NCBI GenBank assembly: GCA_947457095.1
Contig: CANGUK010000013.1
Coordinates: forward strand, 1-32,707
Direction of reading: 5' to 3'
Source: Cyclobacteriaceae bacterium
GTDB lineage: Bacteria > Bacteroidota > Bacteroidia > Cytophagales > Cyclobacteriaceae
DNA: 32,707 nucleotides
In this document: piece after piece, positions 7,938-16,448 of the stretch
Numbering within the stretch: position 1 is the first letter of the stretch
How the letters are laid out: every line of letters starts with the position of its first letter
Made by a program: the position numbers and the translations under genes
The notes under the pieces: model-generated
Told to the model about the DNA's origin: nothing
The model's input: only the letters and a program-made list of their open reading frames with translations
Databases searched by the model: none

Positions 7938-8908
7938 TGGCGCAAGTTGGTACCGATATTCAAAAAGCATCCACGTACCTTCAACAGGGACAGCTTGTTG
8001 CCATTCCAACTGAAACGGTCTATGGATTGGCAGGCAATGCACTCGATGTAAAGGCTGTTAGTTCCATTTTTGAAACGAAAAACCGCCCCAGCTTTGATCC
8101 CTTGATCCTACATGTGGCTTCTTTGGAGCAAGTAAATCCCTTTGTTTCCTCATTTCCAGAAAAACTTAAGCGTTTGGCCGAGGCCTTTTGGCCAGGCCCT
8201 TTGACGGTCTTGTTGCCTCGGCAGGCCAGTGTTCCCGATCTAGTTACATCAGGCTTGGATCGTGTGGCAGTCAGAGTTCCCAACCACCCGCTGACTTTGG
8301 CGCTTCTAGCGCAACTTGACTTTCCGCTTGCGGCACCAAGTGCCAATCCGTTTGGCTACATCAGCCCTACCCAGGCAGCTCATGTGGAAGCACAGTTGGG
8401 GACACAGATTCCCTATATCCTCGATGGTGGGGCATGTGCGGTAGGATTGGAAAGTACCATTGTGGGAATGGAAGGGGAGCAGGTAGTAATCTATCGTTTG
8501 GGAGGATTAGAACTCTCCAAGATTGAATCCCTAGTGGGTCCAGTGACAGTTCAGGCACACAGTACAAGTAATCCCAGCGCCCCAGGTCAACTGGCAAGTC
8601 ACTATGCCCCGCGGAAACCATTTTTAGTGGGAGAGTTGAACGAACTTGTCCCGAAGTTGATCCAAGAAGGAAAGGCCTTCGGCGTACTTAGTTTTTCAAC
8701 TCATTTTCCAGCCCTTCCTTCGGATAGGCAGTTTGTGCTTAGCCCAAGTCAGGACTTGCAGGAGGCGGCTCAGCGCCTGTTTATGGGGATGCGACTCTTA
8801 GATGAAAGTGATGCAGCGGTGATACTCGCCGAGTTTGTTCCAGAAATTGGATTGGGTCGTGCCATCAACGATCGTCTCAAGCGAGCTGCAGCACAGCCTA
8901 CTCACTAG
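7937..8908 (+). CDS. sua5: L-threonylcarbamoyladenylate synthase (Sua5 type)
   Basis: This enzyme makes threonylcarbamoyl-AMP from threonine, bicarbonate and ATP. That is the first step of the t6A37 modification in tRNAs that read ANN codons. The YrdC domain covers about residues 10-195, with PTETVYGL at 24-31, the K-x-R pair at 48/50, and the APSANPFG loop near residues 135-142. A Sua5 C-terminal domain follows a linker with the motif APGQLASHYAP, giving 323 aa, the two-domain (TsaC2) length. The ATG overlaps the previous stop by one base. It is followed by 101 bases before pgk. Confidence 0.94.
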   Translation: MAQVGTDIQKASTYLQQGQLVAIPTETVYGLAGNALDVKAVSSIFETKNRPSFDPLILHVASLEQVNPFVSSFPEKLKRLAEAFWPGPLTVLLPRQASVPDLVTSGLDRVAVRVPNHPLTLALLAQLDFPLAAPSANPFGYISPTQAAHVEAQLGTQIPYILDGGACAVGLESTIVGMEGEQVVIYRLGGLELSKIESLVGPVTVQAHSTSNPSAPGQLASHYAPRKPFLVGELNELVPKLIQEGKAFGVLSFSTHFPALPSDRQFVLSPSQDLQEAAQRLFMGMRLLDESDAAVILAEFVPEIGLGRAINDRLKRAAAQPTH

Positions 8909-9009
8909 GGCTAGTTTTTCCATCCTTCCTATTTCGTATTGGTTGGAATTGAGTTAAATTCGTCACGATTTTAAACGCTTCTTTAGTTCACACCTATTCG
9001 CCAATTCCC

Positions 9010-10209
9010 ATGTCTTTGAATGTAAAAAATGTAGATAGCCTCAATTTTGCAGGCAAAAAAGCCCTGATCCGGGTGGATTTCAATGTTCCCCTAGACGAGC
9101 ATTTTCAAGTTACTGACGATACGCGTATCCAAGCAGCAGTACCGACGATTCAGAAGATTCTGAAGGATGGGGGCTCGGCCATTTTGATGTCCCACTTGGG
9201 TCGCCCTAAAGGTGGGCCTGAAGACCGCTATTCCTTAAAGCACATTGTGTCTGCCGTAGAAGCCGCATTGGGTCGAAAAATCAGTTTTGCTTCAGATTGC
9301 ATCGGCGAAGAGGCCAGCCAAAAGGCTGCAAAACTTGGAGCTGGAGAGGTTTTGCTTCTTGAGAACTTGCGTTTTTACAAGGAAGAAGAAAAAGGTGATG
9401 CGGACTTTGCCGCGAAGCTGGCCAAACTTGGAGATGTCTATGTCAACGATGCTTTTGGAACGGCTCACCGTGCCCATGCTTCCACCGCGGTGATTGCTGC
9501 CAACTTTTCCCAAAAAGTAGCCGGATACCTGATGGAATCTGAGTTGACCAATGCAGACAAGGTGCTAGGTAATCCAGAGCGACCCTACACTGCCATCATG
9601 GGTGGAGCCAAAATCGCCGACAAGATTTTGATCATCGAACGTTTGCTTGAAAAAGTAGACAACCTCATCATCGGTGGAGGCATGTCCTATACCTTTGCCA
9701 AGGCGCAAGGAGGATCGATCGGTACCTCGCTTTTGGAAGCAGATAAACTGGATTTCGTGTTGGAGTTGATGGAAAAAGCAAAGGCCAAAGGGGTCAACTT
9801 GATTTTACCAGTAGACACCGTTATTGCAGATGATTTTTCCAATACTGCCAACCAAGCAGTAGTAACTAAGGGTGAGATTCCTGACAACTGGATGGGCTTG
9901 GACATTGGTCCTAAGACTCGAGAATTGTTTGGAAAAGTGATTCTTGAATCCAAGACTATCCTATGGAATGGACCGATGGGTGTATTTGAAATGGAGTCTT
10001 TCAACAAAGGAACCAAAGCCATCGCAGAATACGTGGCAGAGGCAACGCGTCATGGAGCCTTCTCGCTGATCGGTGGTGGTGATTCTGCCGCTGCAGTAAA
10101 TAAGTTTGGCTACACCGACCAAGTATCCTACGTATCTACTGGAGGTGGGGCCTTGCTAGAGCACATGGAAGGAAAAGTACTTCCAGGTGTGGCTGCTTTG
10201 GCGCAGTAA
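9010..10209 (+). CDS. pgk: Phosphoglycerate kinase
   Basis: This glycolytic enzyme interconverts 1,3-bisphosphoglycerate plus ADP with 3-phosphoglycerate plus ATP in the cytoplasm. The N-terminal domain has RVDFNVP at residues 21-27 and SHLGRPKG at 61-68, then [13 protein letters not shown]. The C-terminal nucleotide-binding domain has [18 protein letters not shown] and the GGGDSAAAV loop. The length of 399 aa is that of bacterial PGK. It stands alone, with a 101-base leader and a strong terminator 18 bases after its stop, so it is probably a single-gene transcript. Confidence 0.98.
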   Translation: MSLNVKNVDSLNFAGKKALIRVDFNVPLDEHFQVTDDTRIQAAVPTIQKILKDGGSAILMSHLGRPKGGPEDRYSLKHIVSAVEAALGRKISFASDCIGEEASQKAAKLGAGEVLLLENLRFYKEEEKGDADFAAKLAKLGDVYVNDAFGTAHRAHASTAVIAANFSQKVAGYLMESELTNADKVLGNPERPYTAIMGGAKIADKILIIERLLEKVDNLIIGGGMSYTFAKAQGGSIGTSLLEADKLDFVLELMEKAKAKGVNLILPVDTVIADDFSNTANQAVVTKGEIPDNWMGLDIGPKTRELFGKVILESKTILWNGPMGVFEMESFNKGTKAIAEYVAEATRHGAFSLIGGGDSAAAVNKFGYTDQVSYVSTGGGALLEHMEGKVLPGVAALAQ

Positions 10210-10227
10210 TTCTCAGTCAATTCAATC

Positions 10228-10263
10228 AAAAAAGGCTGCTTCTCAAACGGAGCAGCCTTTTTT
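10228..10263. terminator. Bidirectional intrinsic terminator between pgk and the EEP gene
   Basis: AAAAAAGGCTGCT and AGCAGCCTTTTTT form a perfect 13-bp stem with a 10-base loop. The A-run on one side and T-run on the other allow it to work on both strands, for pgk (+) and the convergent phosphohydrolase gene (-). Confidence 0.9.
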
Positions 10264-10284
10264 ATTCCCTTTAGAAAGCGGTAA

Positions 10285-11139
10285 TCAACGGAGAAACCGT
10301 AGCTCCGCTAGCACGGGAAAGTGATCGGAGGGGTATTTTTTTCCATAGTTATCCGTCAAGATGCCATGACGGAGTACTTCGATCTTACCCTGAACAAAAA
10401 TGTGGTCGATAATTCCATCTGGCATTCGGTCCCATTCGAAGGCAGTAAAGGTGCCTTTCGGACCGTAGGAGGGAAGTTTGGAAATCAGCCGCGCATCCTT
10501 CCAACTTTCTTGGGTGAGGATCACCTGATAAGCTGGATTGTCAGGAGTCACGTTGAAGTCGCCCATCCAGACTACAGGGAGGTTTTCCTGATTCAATTCT
10601 TTAATTTTTGCCATCACCAGCTTGCTGCTTTCTTCTCTGGCCTGCTGCCCAATATGGTCGTAATGCACATTGAATACAAAGAATCGCTCTCCTGCTGTCG
10701 AGACAAATTTACCCCAGGTACACACCCGATTTAAGGCAGCATCCCATCCCTTGCTAGGTTCGTTAGGTGTCGGGGAAAGCCAAAAAGTTCCTGATTCTGC
10801 TACTTGGTAGCGGCTTGGATCGTAGTGGATGGGCGAAAATTCGCCTTTGGCCTTGCCATCATCTCTACCCACGCCAATGGAAGAAAAGCCAAGTCCTTCG
10901 TTGAGTTCAGTCAACTGATGCGCCAATACCTCTTGGGTACCCACAATGCCGATTTGATGAAATTTAATCAGCTGGATAACCTGGCTGCTTCGATCTTTCC
11001 AAAGGTTGCCCACATCGTTGGGATTAGCCCATCGGATATTGAAGGTAGCGAGTTGGTGGGTTTGGGCGAAAATTTGATTTGGCTGTAGTCCCAAAAAGCA
11101 AACCACAGCAATGAAGAATAGGATACGGGTACCTGACAT
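10285..11139 (-). CDS. Secreted endonuclease/exonuclease/phosphatase family protein
   Basis: This 284-aa protein carries an EEP (DNase I-like) metallo-phosphohydrolase domain. Its substrate is unknown. From the ATG at 11139 it starts with a clean signal peptide ending near FAQ (residue 26), so it should be exported. Catalytic motifs are ATFNIR (Asn34), TQE (Glu70), NVHYDHIG (His159, Asp161), MGDFNVTP (Asp194, Asn196), DHIF (245-246) and SDHFPV (Asp272, His273), all as expected. A GTG at 11175 in frame would add 12 residues ahead of the signal peptide and leave only 26 bases to the divergent gene, so I prefer 11139. Secreted members of this type occur in many Bacteroidota. Confidence 0.88.
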   Translation of the reverse strand: MSGTRILFFIAVVCFLGLQPNQIFAQTHQLATFNIRWANPNDVGNLWKDRSSQVIQLIKFHQIGIVGTQEVLAHQLTELNEGLGFSSIGVGRDDGKAKGEFSPIHYDPSRYQVAESGTFWLSPTPNEPSKGWDAALNRVCTWGKFVSTAGERFFVFNVHYDHIGQQAREESSKLVMAKIKELNQENLPVVWMGDFNVTPDNPAYQVILTQESWKDARLISKLPSYGPKGTFTAFEWDRMPDGIIDHIFVQGKIEVLRHGILTDNYGKKYPSDHFPVLAELRFLR

Positions 11140-11201
11140 AATTTGCAAACAAATTCGTGAATTGATGGCTTTCACTTAAAATTGCCTATTAATTTCATGA
11201 A

Positions 11202-12092
11202 ATGAAAACGATTCAACCCAAAGACCTGTCGACCCCTGAGTTGCAAGCCCTCTTGCAAGGTGCGGTGGCTCCTCGGCCCATTGCCTTTGTCAGCAGCATC
11301 AATGGTGCTGGAGAAGTTAATTTAAGCCCTTTTTCATTTTTTAATCTGTTTAGTGCCAATCCTCCCATCCTCGTTTTCTCTCCTTCACGCAGGGTGCGCG
11401 ATAAGAGTACCAAGCATACTTTGGAGAACGTGCTCGAGGTGCCCGAAGTAGTTATTCATGTGGTGGGTCATAGTTTGGTGGAGCAAATGTCCCTTGCCAG
11501 TACAGAATATGGGAAAGGGGTCAATGAATTTGTGAAAGCAGGATTGACCGAAATTTCCTCCAATCTAGTCGCTCCTCCGCGGGTAAAAGAAGCCCCCCTG
11601 GCTTTTGAGTGCCGTGTGAATCAAGTGATTTCCCTAGGGGAAGAAGGTGGTGCCGGCAACTTGGTGATTTGTGAAGTACTTCAAATTCACCTGGATGAAC
11701 GGATTTTAGATACTTCAGGGGCCATTGCACCACTGAAGTTGGATCCTGTTGCGCGCTTGGGAGGCAATTGGTATACCAAAATCACTGCTGAATCTTTGTT
11801 TCAAATTCCCAAGCCATTGACTACCCTTGGAATTGGCGTAGATCAGATTCCCGAGGAAATTCGTTTCAGTCCAGTCCTCACAGGGAATAATTTAGGTCGA
11901 TTGGGCAATGTGGAGCAACTTCCTAGTAAAGAGGAGGTAGCAGCTTTTGGGCAAACGATGGAAGTGCTGGAACTAAAAAAGCGGTTTCAACTCGACCCCG
12001 AATCCTGGTTGGATCACCTGCATCGCTGGGCCCAAGTGGAATTGGAATCCGGTGATGTGGAGCTAGCATGGAAAATACTTTTGCAGAAGTGA
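11202..12092 (+). CDS. Flavin reductase-like FMN-binding split-barrel protein
   Basis: This 296-aa protein has the FMN-binding split barrel of the flavin reductase family in about its first 200 residues. The APRPIAFVSS segment near residues 23-32 and SPFSFFN near 42-48 are typical of the family's FMN-binding region. The last 90 residues form a mostly helical extension that I cannot assign. Family members reduce free flavin or act as oxidoreductases; the substrate is not evident. It is transcribed away from the EEP gene, with starts about 60 bases apart, and ends in a shared terminator facing sppA. Confidence 0.85.
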   Translation: MKTIQPKDLSTPELQALLQGAVAPRPIAFVSSINGAGEVNLSPFSFFNLFSANPPILVFSPSRRVRDKSTKHTLENVLEVPEVVIHVVGHSLVEQMSLASTEYGKGVNEFVKAGLTEISSNLVAPPRVKEAPLAFECRVNQVISLGEEGGAGNLVICEVLQIHLDERILDTSGAIAPLKLDPVARLGGNWYTKITAESLFQIPKPLTTLGIGVDQIPEEIRFSPVLTGNNLGRLGNVEQLPSKEEVAAFGQTMEVLELKKRFQLDPESWLDHLHRWAQVELESGDVELAWKILLQK

Positions 12093-12099
12093 GCAGTAA

Positions 12100-12131
12100 A
12101 AAAAAACTCAGCCCGAAAGCTGAGTTTTTTT
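12100..12131. terminator. Bidirectional intrinsic terminator between the flavin reductase-like gene and sppA
   Basis: AAAAAAACTCAGC pairs with GCTGAGTTTTTTT in a perfect 13-bp stem with the loop CCGAAA. It ends one base before the minus-strand stop codon of sppA and follows the plus-strand stop by 7 bases. Confidence 0.9.
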
Positions 12132-12132
12132 A

Positions 12133-13899
12133 TTATTTGATCACCAGATCTTGAGGCATCCGTACCTGCACGCCCTGGTAGTTTTTGAGTTTTTGAATTT
12201 GTTGATAAAGCGGATACTGTTCTCCCAATTGAGATTGAAGGATCCGTACTTGTACCTTATCGGAGAAATTGAGCATCAATTCTTCGAACCATTGTTTTTT
12301 CTCTGGGTAGTACACCACTCGGTAATCTTCTCCAGCTTTGATCTTTGCAGCGGCAATGCCTACGGCTGTATCCAAGCCTCCCAAAACGTCGACTAATCCA
12401 CGCGCTTTCGCTTGCGTTCCAGTCCAAACTCTTCCAGAAGCTACTTTGCGAACTGAATCTGGGTGCATGCCTCGGCCTTCTGCTACTCGAGAAATGAAGG
12501 TCTCGTAACCATCTTCGACGCTGGATTGGATGATGGTTCGTTCTACCTCAGTCAGCGGTCTTGCCATATTTCCAAAATCTGATAATTCTCCTGTGGAGAC
12601 CACGTCCGTTGTCACACCCAATTTGTCATTGACGAGTTCCTGAACATTGAATAAAATTCCAAAAATACCTATGGAGCCCGTGATCGTGTTGGGCTGGGCT
12701 ACAATCGTATCTGCAGGTGCAGCAATGTAATAGCCTCCTGAGGCTGCTACTTCACCCATGGATACAATCACTGGCTTTACCTTCTTGGCCTCTGACATTT
12801 CTCTCCATATCACTTCGGATGCAAGGATTGATCCTCCCGGGGAATTCACGCGTAAGACGATAGCTTTGATGTTTTCGTCTTTCCGTGCCTTACGGATTTC
12901 TTTGGCAAACTTTTCTGAGCTGATGGCGCCTTCCACATTTCCATCGACAATCTCACCCTCGGCAAGGATCACCGCAATTCGGTTTGGTGAAGTGATGTTT
13001 TTGCTTTTTGCAAGCCCTCCCAGGTCAGTAGCATTGATGGTAGAAATCTGATCATCTTCCGTCAATCCTAGTTTTTCTTTGAGAATACTATGTACTTCAT
13101 CCTCGTATTTTAGGGCAGTAGCAAGCTTGTAGGTCACTGCATCTTTTGGCTTTCGCACCAGCATCTGATGGTTGATCTTAATGAGGCTGTCTTTGGCGAT
13201 TTTCCGTGATTCAGCAATCAAGGCAATAGCGTGACCGTTGATGTCATCCAAAAAGTATTGCGTTTGCAGTCGATTTTCTGGGCTCATTTTATCCAAAATG
13301 AAAGGCTCCACCGCACTTTTAAATTCACCTACACGGAACACCTCGGGCTTGATTCCTACTTTTTCAAAAAACCCTTTGAGAAAAATTCCTTCAGAGGAGA
13401 AGCCATTGAAGTCAATACCACCAAGGGGGTTTAAGTAAATTTCATCCGCCACAGAAGCTAAAAAATACCCCCCTTCAGAATATGCCTCATCGTACGCGAC
13501 GATAAACTTGCCAGACTCTTTGAAGTCCTGTAAGGCTTCGCGAAGCTCAAGCAATCCAGCTTGTCCAGCGCCAAAAAGACCTGCATTCAAGTAGATTCCT
13601 TTGATATTTTCATTGATTTTAGCCTCTTCAATTGCTTTTTTGAGGTTCACCAACCCTGCAGAATTATCCCCTCCAAATGGATCTAGGAAGGAGCCAAATA
13701 CCAAGTCTTCTTCGGAGGTGCGCTCCACTAAGGTGCGTCCATTCAAGTCCAAGTGAAGGATGGAATTTTTTTCCAAGGTAACTTCTTCCTCAGAGGATGC
13801 TGCTACCAGTCCCAAAAGGGCAAAAACAATCAATACCGCGACAATGCTAAAAGCGAATAGGCCGACGATAACAGCCAAAACATTACCTAGAAACTTCAT
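12133..13899 (-). CDS. sppA: Signal peptide peptidase SppA, 67K type
   Basis: This membrane-bound serine protease degrades cleaved signal peptides. Residues 8-34 form an N-terminal membrane anchor, with the rest in the periplasm. Two tandem S49 domains are present, giving 588 aa, close to the E. coli long form (618 aa). The catalytic lysine lies in GEFKSA (Lys194) in the first half. The nucleophilic serine lies in GEVAASGGYY (Ser387) in the second half. They match Lys209 and Ser409 of E. coli SppA. The gene is divergent from folK across 69 bases that hold a good promoter, and convergent with the flavin reductase-like gene. Confidence 0.96.
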   Translation of the reverse strand: MKFLGNVLAVIVGLFAFSIVAVLIVFALLGLVAASSEEEVTLEKNSILHLDLNGRTLVERTSEEDLVFGSFLDPFGGDNSAGLVNLKKAIEEAKINENIKGIYLNAGLFGAGQAGLLELREALQDFKESGKFIVAYDEAYSEGGYFLASVADEIYLNPLGGIDFNGFSSEGIFLKGFFEKVGIKPEVFRVGEFKSAVEPFILDKMSPENRLQTQYFLDDINGHAIALIAESRKIAKDSLIKINHQMLVRKPKDAVTYKLATALKYEDEVHSILKEKLGLTEDDQISTINATDLGGLAKSKNITSPNRIAVILAEGEIVDGNVEGAISSEKFAKEIRKARKDENIKAIVLRVNSPGGSILASEVIWREMSEAKKVKPVIVSMGEVAASGGYYIAAPADTIVAQPNTITGSIGIFGILFNVQELVNDKLGVTTDVVSTGELSDFGNMARPLTEVERTIIQSSVEDGYETFISRVAEGRGMHPDSVRKVASGRVWTGTQAKARGLVDVLGGLDTAVGIAAAKIKAGEDYRVVYYPEKKQWFEELMLNFSDKVQVRILQSQLGEQYPLYQQIQKLKNYQGVQVRMPQDLVIK

Positions 13900-13918
13900 A
13901 GTAGTTCAATTTAGACTG

Positions 13919-13950
13919 TAAATTTAGCCTAATTTGGGCCAGCTTTACAA
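13919..13950 (-). promoter_or_regulatory. Predicted promoter of sppA
   Basis: Read on the minus strand, TTG (plus 13948-13950) is followed after 21 bases by TAAATTTA (13919-13926), one mismatch from TAnnTTTG. The -7 box is itself a palindrome, so it could also serve folK on the plus strand, though no plus-strand -33 TTG is seen. The expected start of transcription is about 13 bases before the sppA ATG. Confidence 0.45.
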
Positions 13951-13968
13951 GAATTATCCAAACGAGAA

Positions 13969-14463
13969 ATGGAAACAAAGGTTGTCCTTGGACTAGGAGG
14001 AAATAAAGGAGATCGGGCAAGCTATCTTTCCCGGGCTAGAGAGGCATTGTCTGAGCAGTTTTCCCTTATTTCCTGTTCTCAAGTTTACGAATCGGAAGCT
14101 TGGGGAGGAGTGGCCACAAATGGAAATTTTCTGAATCAAGTGCTTCTCATCCAAACTACCTTGGAACCGTTAGCCCTGTTGCAAATCACGCAAAGGATTG
14201 AACTTGAACTGGGAAGGACTAGGGAGCAGCATTGGGGCGACCGTACGATTGATATTGATATCCTCTATTTTGGTGACCAAGTCAGTAAGGACCCTAAACT
14301 GGTGCTACCACATCCTTACATTTTAGAACGTAGGTTTGTACTAGCACCCCTAGCTGAAATTCTCCCTTTAGCGAAGCATCCCCTACTTGATAAAACCTCT
14401 GTTCAGCTTTTGGCCGAGTGTACAGATTCCGCTCGAGTTGCTGTTTGGCAGGAGGGGAAATAA
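13969..14463 (+). CDS. folK: 2-amino-4-hydroxy-6-hydroxymethyldihydropteridine diphosphokinase
   Basis: HPPK transfers pyrophosphate from ATP to 6-hydroxymethyl-dihydropterin, the step before dihydropteroate synthase in folate synthesis. The N-terminal GGNKGDR is at residues 10-16. The metal- and substrate-binding segment DRTIDIDILYFG starts at residue 91, with Asp95 and Asp97 as magnesium ligands. LPHPYILERRFVLAPL follows, as in all HPPKs. The length of 164 aa is usual. It is a single-gene unit between divergent sppA and convergent fabD. No other folate gene is adjacent. Confidence 0.96.
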   Translation: METKVVLGLGGNKGDRASYLSRAREALSEQFSLISCSQVYESEAWGGVATNGNFLNQVLLIQTTLEPLALLQITQRIELELGRTREQHWGDRTIDIDILYFGDQVSKDPKLVLPHPYILERRFVLAPLAEILPLAKHPLLDKTSVQLLAECTDSARVAVWQEGK

Positions 14464-14492
14464 AAAATCCCACTTGCTAAAAGTGGGATTTT
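14464..14492. terminator. Bidirectional intrinsic terminator between folK and fabD
   Basis: AAAATCCCACTT pairs with AAGTGGGATTTT in a perfect 12-bp stem with a 5-base loop. It begins at the base after the folK stop and ends 4 bases before the fabD stop, serving both convergent genes. Confidence 0.88.
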
Positions 14493-14496
14493 GTGC

Positions 14497-15372
14497 TTAA
14501 AGACCTGAGACGACGGCCTCAGGATGTATTTTTTTAACCAAGCCTTGGAGTACTTTGCCAGGGCCACATTCTACAAATTCTGTTGCTCCATCGGCTACCA
14601 TCTGCTGTACGGATTGGGTCCATTTTACAGGGGCGGTAAGTTGGGCAATTAAGTTTGCTTTGATTGTAGCCACATCGGACACAGCTGTGGTACTCACGTT
14701 CTGGTAAATGGGGCAGATCGGGGTGTGAAACTGAGTTTCTTCGATTGCTTTCTGAAGTTTCTCTCGTGCTGGTTCCATCAATGGTGAGTGGAAAGCACCT
14801 CCTACGGGAAGGGGTAAGGCTCTTTTTGCCCCTGCTGCTTTCAATAGTTCACAGGCTATTTCGATTCCCTTGGTGGATCCGGAAATGACCAATTGGCCTG
14901 GACAATTGTAATTGGCAGCAACCACGATTTCTCCTTTAATTCCAGCACAGATTTCTTCGACTACCTGGTCTTCCAAGCCAAGAATTGCTGCCATGGAGGA
15001 GGGGTTGAATTCACAGGCTTCCTGCATGGCTAGAGCCCGCTGAAATACCAGGGCCAGTCCATCTTCAAAGCTCAATACGCCATTGGCAACAAGCGCGGAA
15101 AATTCTCCTAAGGAATGTCCCGCAACCATGTCAGGAGCAAAGTTGGGTGTGGTTTTTGCCAAGATCACGGAATGCAAAAAGATAGCAGGCTGCGTTACTT
15201 TGGTTTGCTTGAGTTCCTCTTCGGTACCTTCAAACAGGATGTCTGTAATTCGGAAACCCAAGATCTGATTTGCTTTTTCAAACAAAGCCTTGGCTTCTGG
15301 ATTTTCTTCGTAGAGGGACTTGCCCATTCCTGGGAATTGGGCTCCTTGGCCCGGAAATACAATCGCTTTCAT
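14497..15372 (-). CDS. fabD: Malonyl-CoA:ACP transacylase FabD
   Basis: FabD loads malonate from malonyl-CoA onto acyl carrier protein, supplying the extender unit for fatty acid synthesis. The protein begins with the PGQGAQ motif (residues 7-12). The nucleophile lies in GHSLGE (Ser87), and the catalytic His195 in GGAFHSPLM. The length of 291 aa is normal. It is not clustered with other fab genes here. It lies 63 bases downstream of the LysR gene on the same strand, with its own exact -7 box in that gap, so cotranscription is possible but not required. Confidence 0.97.
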   Translation of the reverse strand: MKAIVFPGQGAQFPGMGKSLYEENPEAKALFEKANQILGFRITDILFEGTEEELKQTKVTQPAIFLHSVILAKTTPNFAPDMVAGHSLGEFSALVANGVLSFEDGLALVFQRALAMQEACEFNPSSMAAILGLEDQVVEEICAGIKGEIVVAANYNCPGQLVISGSTKGIEIACELLKAAGAKRALPLPVGGAFHSPLMEPAREKLQKAIEETQFHTPICPIYQNVSTTAVSDVATIKANLIAQLTAPVKWTQSVQQMVADGATEFVECGPGKVLQGLVKKIHPEAVVSGL

Positions 15373-15398
15373 TGCTTAAGATGAGGATTTTGAAGCCT

Positions 15399-15406
15399 CA
15401 AATATA
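15399..15406 (-). promoter_or_regulatory. Possible -7 promoter box of fabD
   Basis: On the minus strand TATATTTG matches TAnnTTTG exactly, 27-34 bases before the fabD ATG. No TTG stands at the preferred distance; the nearest related triplet is TTC 16 bases upstream. A candidate only. Confidence 0.4.
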
Positions 15407-15435
15407 AGATTTTTTGGTAGCCGAAGGATAGGTGA

Positions 15436-16362
15436 TTAAAAGCTATCTAGCGTAGGGAAGTGAGTAGAAAGCACTTTTTTACGATGCTCTGAAAGCCAAC
15501 GGATAAAGGCTTTGACGGCAGGGGAGTGCTTTTTTTGTTTTAGCCAGATGAGTTTCCAATCTGCTTTTATTGGGAGACCAGGTAATTCCAAAAGCGCAAT
15601 TCGCCCTTCCTTAATCTCTTGGGCCATGGAAAAATTAGAGAGTAATGAGGCCCCTAGTCCTGCCATCACTGCCTGCTTAACTGCTTCATTCGTAGCAAGT
15701 TCCAGCTTACTTCCCACATGAATATCACGTTCTTGGAAAAATTTCTCCATTGTGGTTCGGGTCCCTGACCCTTTTTCGCGAAGAACAAAGGGGATCATTT
15801 CCCATTTACCCTCTTTAATGGCTGCGGTGTAGTCATCCTTTTTTTCGGGGGAACACGCCAAATACCATTTATTTTCTGCCAGTTGGATGCTTTCTAATTC
15901 CAATTCCTCTGGCCATAGCGACACCAAAGCCAAATCGGTGGAATTTTCCTGTAACTGAGCCAAAACTTTGTATCGGTTTGAAACTTCCAGGCTGATTTCG
16001 ACATGGGGGTGAATTTTCATGAAATCCGCCATCAAGTAAGGGATGATGTATTTTCCAGTGGAAACAGCAGAAATTCGAATCTTTCCGCCCAGTAGCCCCT
16101 TGAGCTCCAACATTTTCTCTTCGATTTGGCCTAGCTCCCCAAAAATCCGATCTGCTGTATCGACCAACTCTTGTCCAAATTCAGTGATGTGAATTTTTTT
16201 TCCAATGATCTCAGTAAGGGGCACTTCAAACTGTTCCTGTAGGTTTTTCAGCTGAATAGAGACCGCAGGCTGAGTCATGCTCATTGCCTCTGCTGCTTTG
16301 GTGATGCTTTGAAATTTGGCAATGGCTTGAAAAGCCTTCAATTGGTGCAGGGTGATATTCAT
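15436..16362 (-). CDS. LysR family transcriptional regulator, CbbR/CysB-like
   Basis: This 308-aa regulator has a winged helix-turn-helix at residues 1-60 (SITKAAEAMSMTQPAVS around 18-34) and a LysR substrate-binding domain from about 90 to 295. The ATG at 16362 gives the typical MNITLHQLKAF start; a TTG two codons earlier was rejected. It is divergent from the SbtA-like permease gene, with 86 bases between the two chosen starts. LysR proteins often control the divergent neighbour. CbbR/CcmR members sense carbon metabolites and regulate CO2-concentrating genes, so bicarbonate uptake is the likely target. This role is inferred from position. Confidence 0.9.
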   Translation of the reverse strand: MNITLHQLKAFQAIAKFQSITKAAEAMSMTQPAVSIQLKNLQEQFEVPLTEIIGKKIHITEFGQELVDTADRIFGELGQIEEKMLELKGLLGGKIRISAVSTGKYIIPYLMADFMKIHPHVEISLEVSNRYKVLAQLQENSTDLALVSLWPEELELESIQLAENKWYLACSPEKKDDYTAAIKEGKWEMIPFVLREKGSGTRTTMEKFFQERDIHVGSKLELATNEAVKQAVMAGLGASLLSNFSMAQEIKEGRIALLELPGLPIKADWKLIWLKQKKHSPAVKAFIRWLSEHRKKVLSTHFPTLDSF

Positions 16363-16382
16363 AAGCAAATTTAATTTAAAAG

Positions 16383-16408
16383 ATATAACGAATAAAAAAA
16401 TGTTATGT
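16383..16408. promoter_or_regulatory. Candidate LysR operator in the LysR-sbtA divergent gap
   Basis: ATATAAC (16383-16389) and GTTATGT (16402-16408) form an inverted repeat with 6 of 7 paired positions and a 12-base AT-rich centre. The spacing is near that of LysR recognition dyads. TATGTTTT (16405-16412) in the right arm is one mismatch from a TAnnTTTG -7 box for the permease gene. Confidence 0.35.
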
Positions 16409-16448
16409 TTTATTTTTTTTAAAAAGTTACATGCGGGATATTTGTGCC

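Noticed and set aside
8904-8919. ACTA-GGGC-TAGT followed by T-run at the Sua5-type gene stop
   Set aside because: The stem is only 4 bp, too weak to call a terminator, although it resembles the hairpin at the acetyltransferase stop.
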